64,000 nucleotides of DNA. Source: Uranotaenia lowii. Lineage: Eukaryota; Arthropoda; Insecta; Diptera; Culicidae. How positions within the stretch are numbered: position 1 is the first letter of the stretch; every line of letters begins with the position of its first letter. The notes below the pieces were generated by a model, which was given only the letters and a program-made list of their open reading frames with translations, was not told where the DNA came from and ran no database searches. The translations under genes and the position numbers were made by a program. This document shows positions 21,601 through 33,031 of the stretch, piece after piece. The stretch is from assembly GCF_029784155.1 (NCBI RefSeq), contig NC_073693.1, positions 284,800,875 through 284,864,874 on the forward strand. The letters are read 5' to 3'.

Positions 21601-23590
21601 AAAAATGACAAAAATGACAAAAATGACAAAAATGACAAAAATGACAAAAATGACAAAAATGACAAAAATGACAAAAATGACAAAAATGACAAAAATGACA
21701 AAAATGACAAAAATGACAAAAATGACAAAAATGACAAAAATGACAAAAATGACAAAAATGACAAAAATGACAAAAATGACAAAAATGACAAAAATGACAA
21801 AAATGACAAAAATGACAAAAATGACAAAAATGACAAAAATGACAAAAATGACAAAAATGACAAAAATGACAAAAATGACAAAAATGACAAAAATGACAAA
21901 AATGACAAAAATGACAAAAATGACAAAAATGACAAAAATGACAAAAATGACAAAAATGACAAAAATGACAAAAATGACAAAAATGACAAAAATGACAAAA
22001 ATGACAAAAATCACAAAAATGACAAAAATGACAAAAATGACAAAAATGACAAAAATGACAAAAATGACAAAAATAACAAAAATAACAAAAATGACAAAAA
22101 TGACAAAAATGACAAAAATGACAAAAATGACAAAAATGACCAAAATGACAAAAATGACAAAAATGACAAAAATGACAAAAATGACAAAAATGACAAAAAT
22201 GACAAAAATGACAAAAATGACAAAAATGACAAAAATGACAAAAATGACAAAAATGACAAAAATGACAAAAATGACAAAAATGACAAAAATGACAAAAATG
22301 ACAAAAATGACAAAAATGACAAAAATGACAAAAATGACAAAAATGACAAAAATGACAAAAATTAAAAAAATTACAAAAATTACAAAAATGACAAAAATTA
22401 CAAAAATGACAAAAATAACAAAAATTACAAAAATTACAAAAATTACAAAAAATACAAAAATGACAAAAATGACAAATATGAAAAAAATGACAAAAATGAT
22501 AAAAATGAAAAAAATGATAAAAATAACAAAAATGACAAAAATTACAAAAATTACAAAAATGACAAAAATGACAAAAATGACAAAAATGACAAAAATGACA
22601 AAAATGACAAAAATGACAAAAATGACAAAAATGACAAAAATGACAAAAATGACAAAAATGACAAAAATGACAAAAATGACAAAAATGACAAAAATGACAA
22701 AAATGACAAAAATGATAAAAAGGACAAAAATGACAAAAATGACAAAAATGACAAAAATGACAAAAATGACAAAAATGACAAAAATGACAAAAATGACAAA
22801 AATGACAAAAATGACAAAAATGACAAAAATGACAAAAATGACAAAAATGACAAAAATGACAAAAATGACAAAAATGACAAAAATTACAAAAATGACAAAA
22901 ATGACAAAAATGACCAAAATGACAAAAATGACCAAAATGACCAAAATGACAAAAATGACAAAAATGACAAAAATGACAAAAATGACAAAAATGACAAAAA
23001 TGACAAAAATGACAAAAATGACAAAAATGACAAAAATGACAAAAATGACAAAAATGACAAAAATGACAAAAATGACAAAAATGACAAAAATGACAAAAAT
23101 GACAAAAATGACAAAAATGACAAAAATGACAAAAATGACAAAAATGACAAAAATGACAAAAATTACAAAAATGACAAAAATGACAAAAATGACAAAAATG
23201 ACAAAAATGACAAAAATGACAAAAATGACAAAAATGACAAAAATGACAAAAATGACAAAAATGACAAAAATGACAAAAATGACAAAAATGACAGAAATGA
23301 CAAAAATGACAAAAATGACAAAAATGACAAAAATGACAAAAATGACAAAAATGATAAAAATGACAAAAATGACAAAATTGAATGACAAAAATGACAAAAA
23401 TGACGAAAACGACAAAAATAACAAAAATGACAAAAATTACAAAAATGACAAAAATGACAAAAATGACAAAAATGACAAAAATGACAAAAATGACAAAAAT
23501 GACAAAAATGACAAAAATGACCAAAATGACCAAAATGACAAAAATGACAAAAATGACAAAAGTGACAAAAATGACAAAAATGACAAAAAA
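18617..23590. repeat. About 5-kb tandem array of the 9-mer ATGACAAAA, with higher-order structure
   Basis: Roughly 550 copies of ATGACAAAA lie head to tail, with variants attac, ataac, atgat, atgac->atcac and gaccaaa. Variant blocks recur: the ATATGAAAAAAATGAC block is at about 19041, 20814 and 22471 (spacing 1773 and 1657 bp); an aagaat block is at about 19485 and 21231; aaaatcac is at about 20325 and 22010. So about 1.7-kb segments were themselves duplicated. Spacing 1773 is exactly 197 units; 1657 is 184 units plus one base, explained by the extra T in aatgTacaaaa near 21589. Because the unit is a multiple of three, long stop-free frames arise on both strands; they are not genes. Confidence 0.95.
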
Positions 23591-23639
23591 TGGATAAAAT
23601 TCGCTCGACTTGGAAAAAAAAAATTATAAACAATCAACA

Positions 23640-24110
23640 GCAATCGAAAAAAAAAATGTATGAAAATATTGGCGATTGTTGTCCTTAGATTCTTCGAGCT
23701 CTTGAGCACTCAAGTGAATTCCAGGAACACTGGAATGTTACGAGTTTCGGGTTGCTTTCTCCCCGTATCTCGGGAATGTTTGATTTTTTTACACATGCAA
23801 AAGGTCGCTAAAAACAATTCGTCAGGTTGGTTTTTACGACGTTATGTTTCGTCGCAAAAAGTTCTTTGCCAAGTGATGAACATTCGTTTGAATATAAATG
23901 AAAGCTGTGTCCAGGAGTGATCAAAGCTGTCTTAATAAAATAAATGGCTCCAAAATTTTCACTTTTCACTGCAAGAATAGTCACTATATTTGTTTCCATT
24001 ACAGAAGCAAACAAAATAATCAAAACAGATGGATATGCTGTTTTACACTCCTCAAACGGCCAATAGCACCAATGCGTAGTGGTCGGAAATACCCGATTTA
24101 AATTTCGCAT
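23640..24110 (-). pseudogene. Possible decayed coding sequence beside the satellite
   Basis: The minus strand reads open from about 24110 to 23808 (including CYWPFEECKTAYPSVLIILF and ATKHNVVKTNLTNCF), meets one TAG, and continues open with cysteine-bearing, protein-like sequence (FACVKKSNIPEI, FQCSWNSLECSRSSKN) to about 23650, where the satellite begins. Strand, size and cysteine content recall members A and B, but I cannot align it convincingly. It may be chance. Confidence 0.22.
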
Positions 24111-24381
24111 TTGCAGACAAATTTGACCAGCAATATTATCTCTTTCATTGAAAATTGGATTTCGTGCAATGTTTTGCAGTCGCAGTTATCCGTACAAAGG
24201 TTGACTGAAATGCGGTTAGCGTATAGAGCTCCGACAGATTTTACACTGATTTGACACGTCGCACGAATGAACGAGTTCGCACAAATATCGCAGTCATGAG
24301 TGCGCAGTTCAATTTAGTGCGCTATGATTAATAATAAAATAAGAATTTAAAAGCTGTTTCGGAACTAAAACATCTATTTTC

Positions 24382-25311
24382 TCAAAACATGCTATAGGTT
24401 GTTTCTTTCAGGGGGGTGCAAGTGACCAACATCTTCTTGCTCTTTCGAAGTTCCAGCGTCATTATTGCCCAGTACTGCTCCACGGGGTGCAGCTCCGGAC
24501 AGTTTGGAGGGTTCATGTCCTTTAGAACAAAATGGACAGAATTGGCCATACCATACCACTCTGGAACACTTTTAAAATAGTGGCATGATGCCAAACCTGG
24601 TCAAAATAGCGGAGCTTCGTCGTGTTGCTGCAAGAACAACAAAAGGCGCTTCTCGAGGCATTCGAATCCGATTTGTAGATCTCGCCATTTACTGTGCCCT
24701 TTGTCACGAAAGGCTCACTCCTCAGCCCGCAAGAGCAGATGGCCTGCCAAATGAGTTATTTGGAGACAAATTTCGACATTTTTTTGTTCCTAAATTTGTC
24801 TTCCACATCAAACTTACTCTTGTCGGTAAAAAAAACTCCAACCCCTAAATTTTGCTTAAAATCGGCTTTTATATACGTTTCGTCGTCCATCACCCAGCAG
24901 CCATATTTTGTCAGCATTTCTCGTAGAGCCTCCGTGCCAGAGTTTTATCCGTCGATTGTTAGCGCTCAATGGGAAGTTCTGTAAGTAGTTCAGCTCTCTT
25001 TTTTGCATTATGGACGTAGCTTTGTGATATGCCAATCTTTTTAGCCAAATCACGGCTTGAGACGTTGGGATTTGCTTTAATCATTCGCTTCACCTTTCCC
25101 TGTTTTTTCGTTCTCCGGTTCCGGTTTTCTTCCAGATCCTTTGCCGTGGTCCAACGTCAACCGCTCCTGGAACCGCGTCAACACTCTGGAGACTGTTGAA
25201 TTGTGAATGTTCAACATTTTTCCCAACTGCCGGTGCTGACCCGTCGAAATTCGATGCAGGTGTTTGAAAGAATTTGTCTCTCGACTCGCGTTGGTTCACC
25301 TCCATTTTCAT
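24382..25311 (-). pseudogene. Tc1/mariner-superfamily (IS630-type) transposase, multiply broken
   Basis: Read on the minus strand across several frames. The ATG at 25309-25311 opens MKMEVNQRESRDKFF. Helix-turn-helix remnants follow, then a DDE catalytic region with a first Asp in a WVMDDETYIK-like stretch (about 24880-24905). Then comes LASCHYFKSVPEWYGMANSV and finally KDMNPPNCPELHPVEQYWA, the signature of the third acidic residue. The WPD preceding LASCHY appears as stop-P-G, so the second Asp codon is lost. Together with frameshifts this makes the copy dead. The NPPNCPEL-PxExYW motif resembles mosquito DD37E-type elements (inference). Its TIRs were not found. Confidence 0.75.
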
Positions 25312-25668
25312 TGAATCGAAAAACACGACTTCGAGTTTGACAGCATGAAAACAATACACATCAATGAGAAAGTGTGAAAAATTTGGTTGATTTTTACCCA
25401 ATGGTAAAAAAGTTATGCCCTGTTAAATGTGTCGCAATAATTTTATGTTTGTCCTTTAAAGCTGAGAAAAAAAGCTTAAATCTGAGAAGAAAAAGGTTAA
25501 ATCTGAGAGATATGCTCCTCACGTGTTGACTACAAGTGCATCCCCCTGGGTTCAAACGACAGAGTTGAAAACATTAAAATTTTATGTTGTTTGTTCCATG
25601 ACGCCTCTCCAATGAAATAGATCTCTGGGAACAACTTCCGAAAGAAAACCGATGAGTGACCTGCTGAG

Positions 25669-26135
25669 CAGGGGTGCCAGGTAGTTTCGTCAAAAATCAG
25701 GACAACGCGAAGTTAAAAATCAGGATTTTTCAGGACACCTCTGGATTCATGAAAATAATTAGGATTTCTGCTTAAATTGCATAAATAAAGGCGCAATACA
25801 GGTGCTGTAAACGCCTTGATTTATGCAACAACAGTATGCAGCTTGTTTGCTGGCATGTAGTTCATATCGAAAAACACCATTCAAATATCATCTGAATCGA
25901 AGATTACCATCTGTTAAATGGGTTTATCTATTTTATAACCTTTTTTTTCGATTCTATCATAGTATAACTACAAATTCGACCATATTTAAGAATTTTTTAT
26001 GAAAATCAGGACAAATCAGGACATTTTAGGGACAAACTTTCAAAAATCAGGACAACTCGACCGTTTTTGAAAAATCAGGACGGTCTCTCGAAAATCAGGA
26101 CAAATCCTGATAAATCAGGACACCTGGCACCTCTG
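25669..26135. mobile_element. 467-bp hAT-like MITE with perfect 8-bp TSD
   Basis: The ends are CAGGGGTGCCAGGT and ACCTGGCACCTCTG, which are inverted. They are flanked by CTGCTGAG (25661-25668) and CTGCTGAG (26136-26143). The body is built of repeated AATCAGGACA-type motifs. It has no ORF. The 8-bp duplication and CAG termini are diagnostic of hAT-type insertion. Confidence 0.88.
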
Positions 26136-26763
26136 CTGCTGAGAGAGAGTTGTTGTCGTTTTGCTATCAAACATGTGTGTTGGTGTTAAACGATGATTGA
26201 TCTTCACTCCGGTTGGCTGTCTCATTCCTTCGCCTACTTTGTGCTCTCTCCACCGATGACGATGATGGATGATGATAATCATCACACATTGATGATGATT
26301 AAATTTGTACGTCTCCTGTTATGTTGTGTGCGGTCGTTCGTTCGTGCCGTTCTACAGAGGATTTCAATTAGCGCAATTCTTCAGCAGCGGCTTTTGCTGC
26401 TTTTGCTGTGCTGTGTAGCGTTGTGTTGATTGTTCACTTGTGCTGGCTTGTTAGTATTGGTGCTGGTAACACGATCGCCGTCCGCAAGAGTCTCTAGAGT
26501 CCTACATCGAAGAACGGTTATTGCAAAGGTGCTTCCTTCGATTCAAAATTTGAATTTGATCGAATGTTTCCAAAAACATGCTTCGGGGTTTTTGTCAATA
26601 ATCATCAGAATGATAAAATTCCGTTTGCTTTTTTTTCCTCTTTTGCAGTACCGTACACAATCCGGTTTTCATTAATTTGCCGCGGCGATGACGACGACGA
26701 CGACGTTCAACGAAATGGAACAACGACGACGGGACGGCGGCAAAAGAGAGAGTTGTTCAGTTC

Positions 26764-26795
26764 AGTCTTGAGCTAAACTTCGTACGTGTCGGTCG
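26764..26795 (+). promoter_or_regulatory. Candidate TATA-less core promoter: Inr + DPE
   Basis: TTCAGTC at 26761-26767 fits the arthropod initiator, with A(+1) at 26764. GGTCG at 26791-26795 fits the DPE consensus RGWYV exactly at +28 to +32. GAGA-type tracts (agagagagttgtt) lie just upstream. The strict Inr-DPE spacing makes chance unlikely but not excluded. Confidence 0.55.
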
Positions 26796-27310
26796 CGTTT
26801 CGCTGAAGTCGCCGCGTCAGCGCGTTGTTATTAGTGAACTCTGATAGAGGAAAAGAGAGAGTGTGTGGAAATCTGTTGTGGAGTGTTTAAGGTTTCACGA
26901 ATTATTGTGCTTTAAATTAAAAAGTGGGCCCTTGGGACAAGTTTTCTACCCTCTGCACCGAATTCCGGCACAGTTAGGTCGGGATTTGGCGGAGGAATTC
27001 CTCGTGCCCGCCACCGGAAGGGGGAACAAAACGGTTGTGACTTTCGCGAGCAAAATTTGGAAGCCCCCCGTGAATTTGGTTAGTATTTTTGTGCTGGTTT
27101 TAAGGGGATAATTACTGTTCCGGACTGGAAGCAATGTTGGAAATTTCCAACATGGGTCCGTATCCAAGTGAAGATCAAAAAGCCAGCATCATCATCATTA
27201 AGCGGTTTTGGGAATTGCGATGTTCCTGCAATGACGAAGAGATGATAATGATGATGGTGCTGTTGAGGGCGATGACGATGATGAAGATCAAAGCATCAAA
27301 GGGGTTGTGA
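26764..27310 (+). other. Candidate first exon with long AUG-free leader and short ORF
   Basis: From the proposed start site no ATG occurs for about 370 nt. The first ATG (27134) opens a 58-codon frame ending at 27308-27310 (MLEISNMGPYPSEDQ...), rich in Ile and Met toward the end. The start of this frame may be true coding sequence spliced onward (candidate donor cca|gtgaag near 27168) or a leader ORF. The surrounding 26.15-27.6 kb is GC-richer and free of recognisable transposons, as expected of a 5' gene region. The gene product cannot be named. Confidence 0.35.
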
Positions 27311-27579
27311 GCGGGAGAGCTCTGATGAAAGGGGGTGGTATCCAGAGAGTTGTTCCCTTTGGGGATTACAGTGGTTCATTTACGCACCGGAGAGAGAACT
27401 AGAGTTGCTAGAATGGAATACGATCAACCGGCAAACTATTGGAATTCGAGGAGTGAGAACGAGAGAAAAAACAAGCAATCTCGGGTGTTTTGGAAAACGT
27501 GTTTTGTTGGTTATGTATTGGTGTTGTGCTCATTTCAAAAACCAGTATCAGTGAACTTGGAAAGTGTACCTCCTTAAAG

Positions 27580-28200
27580 ATGTTTGAAGTTAAAGATCGT
27601 ATATTGAAAATAAGCTGGAAACTTAATTCACTGAAAGACTACGAACTTTAAAAAACATCCAGTGCCATGCCATGTGACATTCATAATCCGGTCTCAACTG
27701 TCAAAAAGTGACGTTTCCCAGATTCTCATCTGCGTTGCCTTCCATCTCATTATTTCAGCACTCTCATTCAATGATTGATTGAACATTATAACGCCGATGA
27801 CGATGACGCCGATGATGATCATGATCTTGGAATTCTGGAACATTGCGTGTTGTTTTTTTTCCTGCTTCGCTTTGCTCCTGTCTACCCTTTTCTGATTTTA
27901 TTGTTTTTTTTGCCTTCTTTCGAGTTTCACCAGCGTTTTTTTTTTGTCCTCTCGAGTTTCTTTCGGTTTCTTCTCGGCCGCGCTGTGTGCAATGATTGAG
28001 ATTCTTCTTGTTTCGGAGTTTGATCGGATATTTTTGTTTCTGAGCTTCGTTTTCCTACTAGACGTTTTACTAATCGTTGATCGTTTCTAGTAGTAAAAAG
28101 TAGTGATCGGGTGTTCAGTGGCTTAACAGTCACTTAAAACTGGTTCCGGGAAAATTTCTAAAGCTTCTTGGAACAAATTTTGGTGTAAGCAGGGTGTAAC
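27580..28200. other. Unassigned sequence downstream of the candidate first exon
   Basis: This could be intron. It has GATGAC-rich and T-rich low-complexity tracts (27790-27960). No gene is supported. Confidence 0.3.
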
Positions 28201-28529
28201 CTAGGTGTTTTACGCGGTTTTTTATACGTTTTTTTTACACGGATTTCACGAAAAACACGGTTTTTCGACAGAAAATAGTCCTTTTGAACGGGAAACACAT
28301 GGACATTTTTTACTTTGGAAAAACCTTAGCTCTGAAACCGGTAACATGAGACCTGACATCTGAGACACCATGAGACCTGAGACAAGAGACATTAGACATG
28401 TGACAAGAGCCATGAAACATGAGACCTGAGACATGAGACTTAAGACCTGAGACATAAGACATGAAACTTGAGACCTAAGACATGAGATCTGAGACCAGAG
28501 ACCTGTCACATAAGACCAGAGACAGAAGT

Positions 28530-29000
28530 CTCATTTCGCGCTTAAATTTAGTGACAGCCAAACGGCAAATGAGCATCAAAAAAGTTGATATCATACTAAC
28601 ATATATCCCAGGACTAAGCGAAACAGTCAGTAAACTACTAAGAAAACATGATGTCATTGTATCTTCGAAACCAATAAACAAAATAAAAAAATGTTCTCCA
28701 AAACGAAGAACAGATCCCAAAACTGAAATAAACAAATGTAGTTTACTCGATTCCGTGTGAATGTGGAAAAGAATACTGTGGTCAAACATCGCAAACACTG
28801 GACAAACGCATAAAAACCATAAAACAAGTCTTAAACAAAACTCCAGGGCCACAGGATTGACACAACCACAAATTTGATTTTGAAAAGGCTTATATTTTAG
28901 AAAGAGTGAACCAACAAGGAAAAAGAAAAACTGCTGAAACATTACATAAAAAACTGAAAAATGGAAATACAGTAAACATAAAAGAGCACAGTAAAGTACA
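28530..29000 (+). pseudogene. Penelope-like retroelement fragment (RT end + GIY-YIG endonuclease)
   Basis: The reading frames give ILTYIPGLSETVSKLLRKHD followed by VIVSSKPINKIKKC (the RT-endonuclease linker typical of Penelope-like elements). After a frame change near 28750 comes IPCECGKEYCGQTSQTLDKR, the CxC...YxGQT start of the GIY-YIG domain, then FDFEKAYILERV. There are at least one frameshift and stops. The RT core is absent, so this is a 3' piece only. Confidence 0.68.
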
Positions 29001-29291
29001 GTAAAACTAAGAGTGACGCCACAGTTTTCGAAGAAAACAAAGAATTCTGAAGCGACGACCCCAAACACGACGACAACAACCGACTTCACGACGTCACCAA
29101 GAACGCAAGACGCAAGCTACTAGAAGCTGTTCAAAATCTGACTCCAAGTAAGTTAGACAGCCGCTAGGAAAGCACACGGCGAAACAATAGTAAGTGCTTC
29201 TTGTGTAGACAAAAAAGTGTTTTAAATTTTTCATGGAAATAAAGTTTTTCTGAAAATGGCCGAAACAAAATGGTAAGTCGAAACAGAAATA

Positions 29292-30266
29292 CAGTACCGT
29301 TCATAATTGTATAGAAATTGGAAGCACGCGCACTGTCACTTCGACTTTGAACTTCCATAACTTTTTACTCTGATGATATTTTTTGATCAAATTTTTTTGC
29401 GTTAGATAGAGCAACCATCACACTATTATATCACAAAATTTGAGCTTTCTGGAGTTTGTGTGGACTTTTTGGACTTTTCTCATTCAAACTGCAATATCTC
29501 TGAAACTACGCTACATTTTTTATTGAAATTTTGCAGAGTAATTGTTGAAATATGAAACTAGCATATCTGAAGTTTTCAAAAAGTTCTATCAATGAGATCA
29601 AAAGTTTCGCGAGGTGCAATATTTCAGGCATGAACCTAGAAATGCGATTTCTATAGAATTGTGGACGAATGTATCCATAGGAAAATCATTTTCTCTGTTT
29701 AACAACCAGTAAATCTATTTCAATCAAAAAATCAAAACAATATCGCGAGATTCTGATTTCAAAACACAAATGGATCATTTATTCCATTTTATCTTTTCTT
29801 CATTTTTTTTCTGACATTTTTTGTCTGATTGGTGGATGGAAACGATATTTTGCTCATGAATCGTCCGAAATTCTATAGAAATCGCATGTCTAGGTTCATG
29901 CCTGAAATATTGCACCTCGCGTAACTTTTGATCTCATCGATAGAACTTTTTGAAAACTTCAGACATGTTAGCTTTATATTTCAACAATCACTCTGCAAAA
30001 TTTCAAGAAAAAATGTAGCGTAGTTTCAGAGATATTGCAGTTTGAATGAGAAAAGTCCACAAAGTCCTATTTTCATAGAAGTACTGTATATCAGGCCAAA
30101 CACACTCCAGAAAGCTCAAATTTTGTGATATAATAGTGCGATGGTTGCTCTATCCAACGCAAAAAATTTGATCAAAAAATATCATAAGGTTAAAAAGTTA
30201 TGGAAGTTCAAATTCGAAGTGACAGTGCGCGTGCTTCCAATTTCTATACAATTATGAACGGTACTG
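29292..30266. mobile_element. 975-bp foldback element with CAGTACCGTTCAT ends
   Basis: The two halves are inverse complements over about 430 bp each, centred near 29780. Ends: CAGTACCGTTCATAATTGTA left and its inverse right. TA flanks the left end and CA the right end, so the target TA is probably mutated on one side. The CAGT ends suit a Tc1/mariner origin. There is no ORF. Confidence 0.85.
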
Positions 30267-31035
30267 CAAGTTGTTTGGATTTGACTTAATTTTCACCGAA
30301 AAATATCAACCAAAATCTATAATTGTCTCATTTCTCAGGACATGACACCTGATGTCTGAAGTCTCATGTTTTATGGTGTTTCAGGTGTCTAGTCTCAGGT
30401 CGCAGAACTTAAGTCTCAGGTGTCATGTCTTAAGTCTCAGGTGTCATGTCGAAAATCTCAGGGTTCAAGTCTCAGGTACCAGTTCACAGTTGTCATGTCT
30501 CAAGTCTGAAGTCTCAGGTCTCAGATCTTAAGTGTCAAGTAATATGTCTTATTGTTCAAATTTCAAAGCTGCAGAATTTGAATGGTCTTTTATTATACGG
30601 TTTTCCACAATTAGCTCGGTTTTTTACACGGTTTTCGGGCATTAACACGGTTTTTTGCACGTTTTTATACGAGGTACATATATCAGTGTAAAAAACCTTA
30701 CTGTACTGTTATTCCAACGAAAAACTCAATGTTTTACATGGAAGTTAGCAAGTAGTATCAAAATTTATTGAAAGTTAAGTTGGAATTTGTTTTTGTAAAT
30801 TCAGCGCTGAAATTAAGAATGCAAATACAGAACCCGTAAGCTTTCGGCAATATCCGTGCTAAACCGTTCGCCTTAGGAAACATCCATAGAACGGTTTTTT
30901 TTGTCACTTCTTTATTAATTAGATTCTAAATTAACATCACATTTACTAGATCCGCTGAATTATATTAGTTTTTAGCGGTAAAAAAATTAGGCTCATTTGA
31001 AGTGTGTGTAAAAACCAACCCCCTGGCAACTTGAC

Positions 31036-32527
31036 GTTACCCATACTAATCGCGTGTGCCAGTTTTTCTGGTTCTTTGGTTCTGTATAAATCTCATTTTC
31101 AGCCATCAAATATATCGAAAGGGTGGATAATGAAATGTTCAACAAATTAGGGTTTCAAAAATATATTTTTCATTGAAACAAAAGTTTTTCAAACCAAAGA
31201 TGAATATTGGCAGATATTTAATAATTCCGGATTTTGTGATTCAATATTTGCTTATAAAAATTATTAAAATTCGATGTCAGTGATAACAATTCGGATTCTG
31301 TTAGTTACTAAACTTCAGTTTGGATCATCATTGAAAAAAAATCCTGATTCGAGTTTTGGTATGGCATTTCAAACTTTAATTTTCGAAACTCATCCTTTCA
31401 GAATATGAAAAGAAAACATCTAAAATTTTTAAGATTTAAACTTTTGAATTTTACGCAGAATTGGTTCTTTAGAAAATTTCATGGTGATCCAGATCTGAAA
31501 AATTTGAAACAGTTTCATCATTCGCAATTTTCCTTCAAATTCACAAGTTGAATTACGAATGAATTACTGAAGAAAGAATTCACATTGAAAACCAACAATT
31601 CAGAATACAAATAAAAGATTTCTGGTTGAGAAATCTGATCCAAATAATTAGCAAGAATTATTATCTGGAACTTAGATTCTAAAAGTCGTTTCCAAATTCG
31701 GAATTCAGATTTTGAACTCGGTTCAGAAGGCAGTACTTAGATTTGAAATCAAAAATAAAAATTCAGATTCAGCTCGATTTAAGTTTTATAATCAAGATTA
31801 AAATATCAATGTGAGAATTTCATTAAGCATTCAAATTACAGACGATCGCAGTTCCATAATTTTTATTCTAAATTCATAACTAATATTTTATATTGAATCA
31901 GAGTTGTTTTGGAACAAAAACCAGGAGAAATCACAAATTTAGAATAAAATTTTGGTTTTCGAGAAAACTAGATATTATTTTCTTTAATTCAACTGAAAAA
32001 TTAATTTACTGTTTTTTTGTTTAACATTTATTTTACAGATTCTTCTTAAACAAACTTTCAAACTTAATTTTTTTTATTTAAATCGAGTTTACAGAAGTAG
32101 AGAATAAATCTGATTTGAACCACAATCCTAATTTCTTGTATTTATTCCTAAATATTTAGAATTTTTTTACCAATGCCTCAAATGATCATGCTTGTGCTTA
32201 AAAAGAACTAGCTTACTACTTCCTTTTATTTAAGAAAATATATTTATTTTCTTAAAAATTAAATCTTCAAATTCATTCATTCCATTTTTTTTTTAAATTT
32301 CTTGAAAGAAAAATTGGTTACTTCTAGAATCTAGAATTTATTTTCAAAAATAAAAAATTAAAATAAATACTTACTGTTCATGTGAAATAACTCAAACTTG
32401 AATAATATTATAGGATCTTCAATTTTTTATTATCATTCTTTTTTCATGCATTGTTCATACGAAAATGAACAAATAGAAAAAAATATTGTCACCTAAACCA
32501 CCCCCCCCCCCCCCCCCATGAGCCGGT
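31036..32527. other. AT-rich 3' part of the P-element relic, poly-C tract
   Basis: No gene is present. The stretch contains many aatTCAGATT-like low-complexity motifs and a run of about 17 C at 32501-32517. It is longer than expected for a P-element 3' UTR, so an unrecognised insertion is possible. Confidence 0.35.
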
Positions 32528-33010
32528 TTATACGGCCCTGCTACGTTTTTTATTATTTTTTTTAATTAAAATTGCCGAATTTTGTAAGGCTTGCTGGTGA
32601 AAATTGTCGTCGACGGTATTTTTAATTATTTCGTCGTCTTCTAGGGTAACTTTTTCCATTTCCTCCTCAACCATCAGAGGCTCAATTCTAACCTTGTTGA
32701 TTTTATTGGGGTTAAATTTAGCTTTTTCGTCAACTTTCAAAAATCTCAACACGTCGAATTGGGAAGCTGTTGGATTATTGTTGTTGCCGCCTCTGGAACG
32801 AATTGCAGCAAAAAAAGATTCAAAATGATCTTGGCTACACCAATAGCCGTAGATATCCGTAATTTCTTGAAGATCGACTACATGACGTTCAAACATATGT
32901 ACATTGAAAGCTTTCGATGGCCACGGACCAGGAATCCCACGGCCAGGAATCCTATAAATCCGGTCTTATTTATAGTTTTAACCAGTTTTACTCATGTTTG
33001 TGTACCTAGG
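32528..33010 (-). pseudogene. P-element (THAP9-type) transposase, C-terminal fragment
   Basis: An open frame at 32528-32896 encodes MFERHVVDLQEITDIYGYWC, then QDHFESFFAAIRSRGGNNNN and PTASQFDVLRFL, the strongly conserved C-terminal motif of P-element/THAP9 transposases. Just upstream, in another frame, is KTGFIGFL, also a family hallmark. The fragment ends in a charged tail (EEEMEKVTLEDDE) and a basic end. It joins upstream to 34600-35359 across the inserted foldback. Confidence 0.85.
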
Positions 33011-33031
33011 TGAATAGTATGAATAAATAAC

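Larger units (their letters stand above)
28205..30720. repeat. Composite repeat: ACGCGGTTTTTT edges and inverted GTCTCA-type arrays
   Basis: The left edge (28205-28300) carries acgCGGTTTTTTatacg and acacggttttt motifs; the right edge (30597-30665) has cggTTTTTTACACGG repeats. Inside, 28340-28520 is a degenerate array of GAGACMTGA heptamers and 30336-30550 is the same array in opposite orientation. The material is the same as in the element at 47925-49061, but decayed. A Penelope-like fragment and a foldback lie between the two arrays. Confidence 0.6.

Noticed and set aside
18617..23590. Possible CRISPR-like or coding minisatellite array
   Set aside because: There are no unique spacers and the repeats are contiguous 9-mers; this is a eukaryotic satellite.
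18492..23633. Stop-free frames of up to 1612 codons on both strands (repeats of MTK, NDK, FLS, IFV, HFC)
   Set aside because: They are translations of a 9-bp satellite whose length is a multiple of three; every frame without the TGA word is open by construction.
24382..25311. Active Tc1/mariner-type transposase
   Set aside because: Multiple frameshifts, a stop at the WPD motif and loss of the second catalytic Asp codon.
28475..29089. Minus-strand frame of 204 codons, hydrophobic
   Set aside because: Antisense of the A-rich Penelope-like fragment; the hydrophobic Phe-rich composition is a by-product of A-richness.
32501..32517. Poly-C tract
   Set aside because: Simple homopolymer; could be assembly-related and has no evident role.
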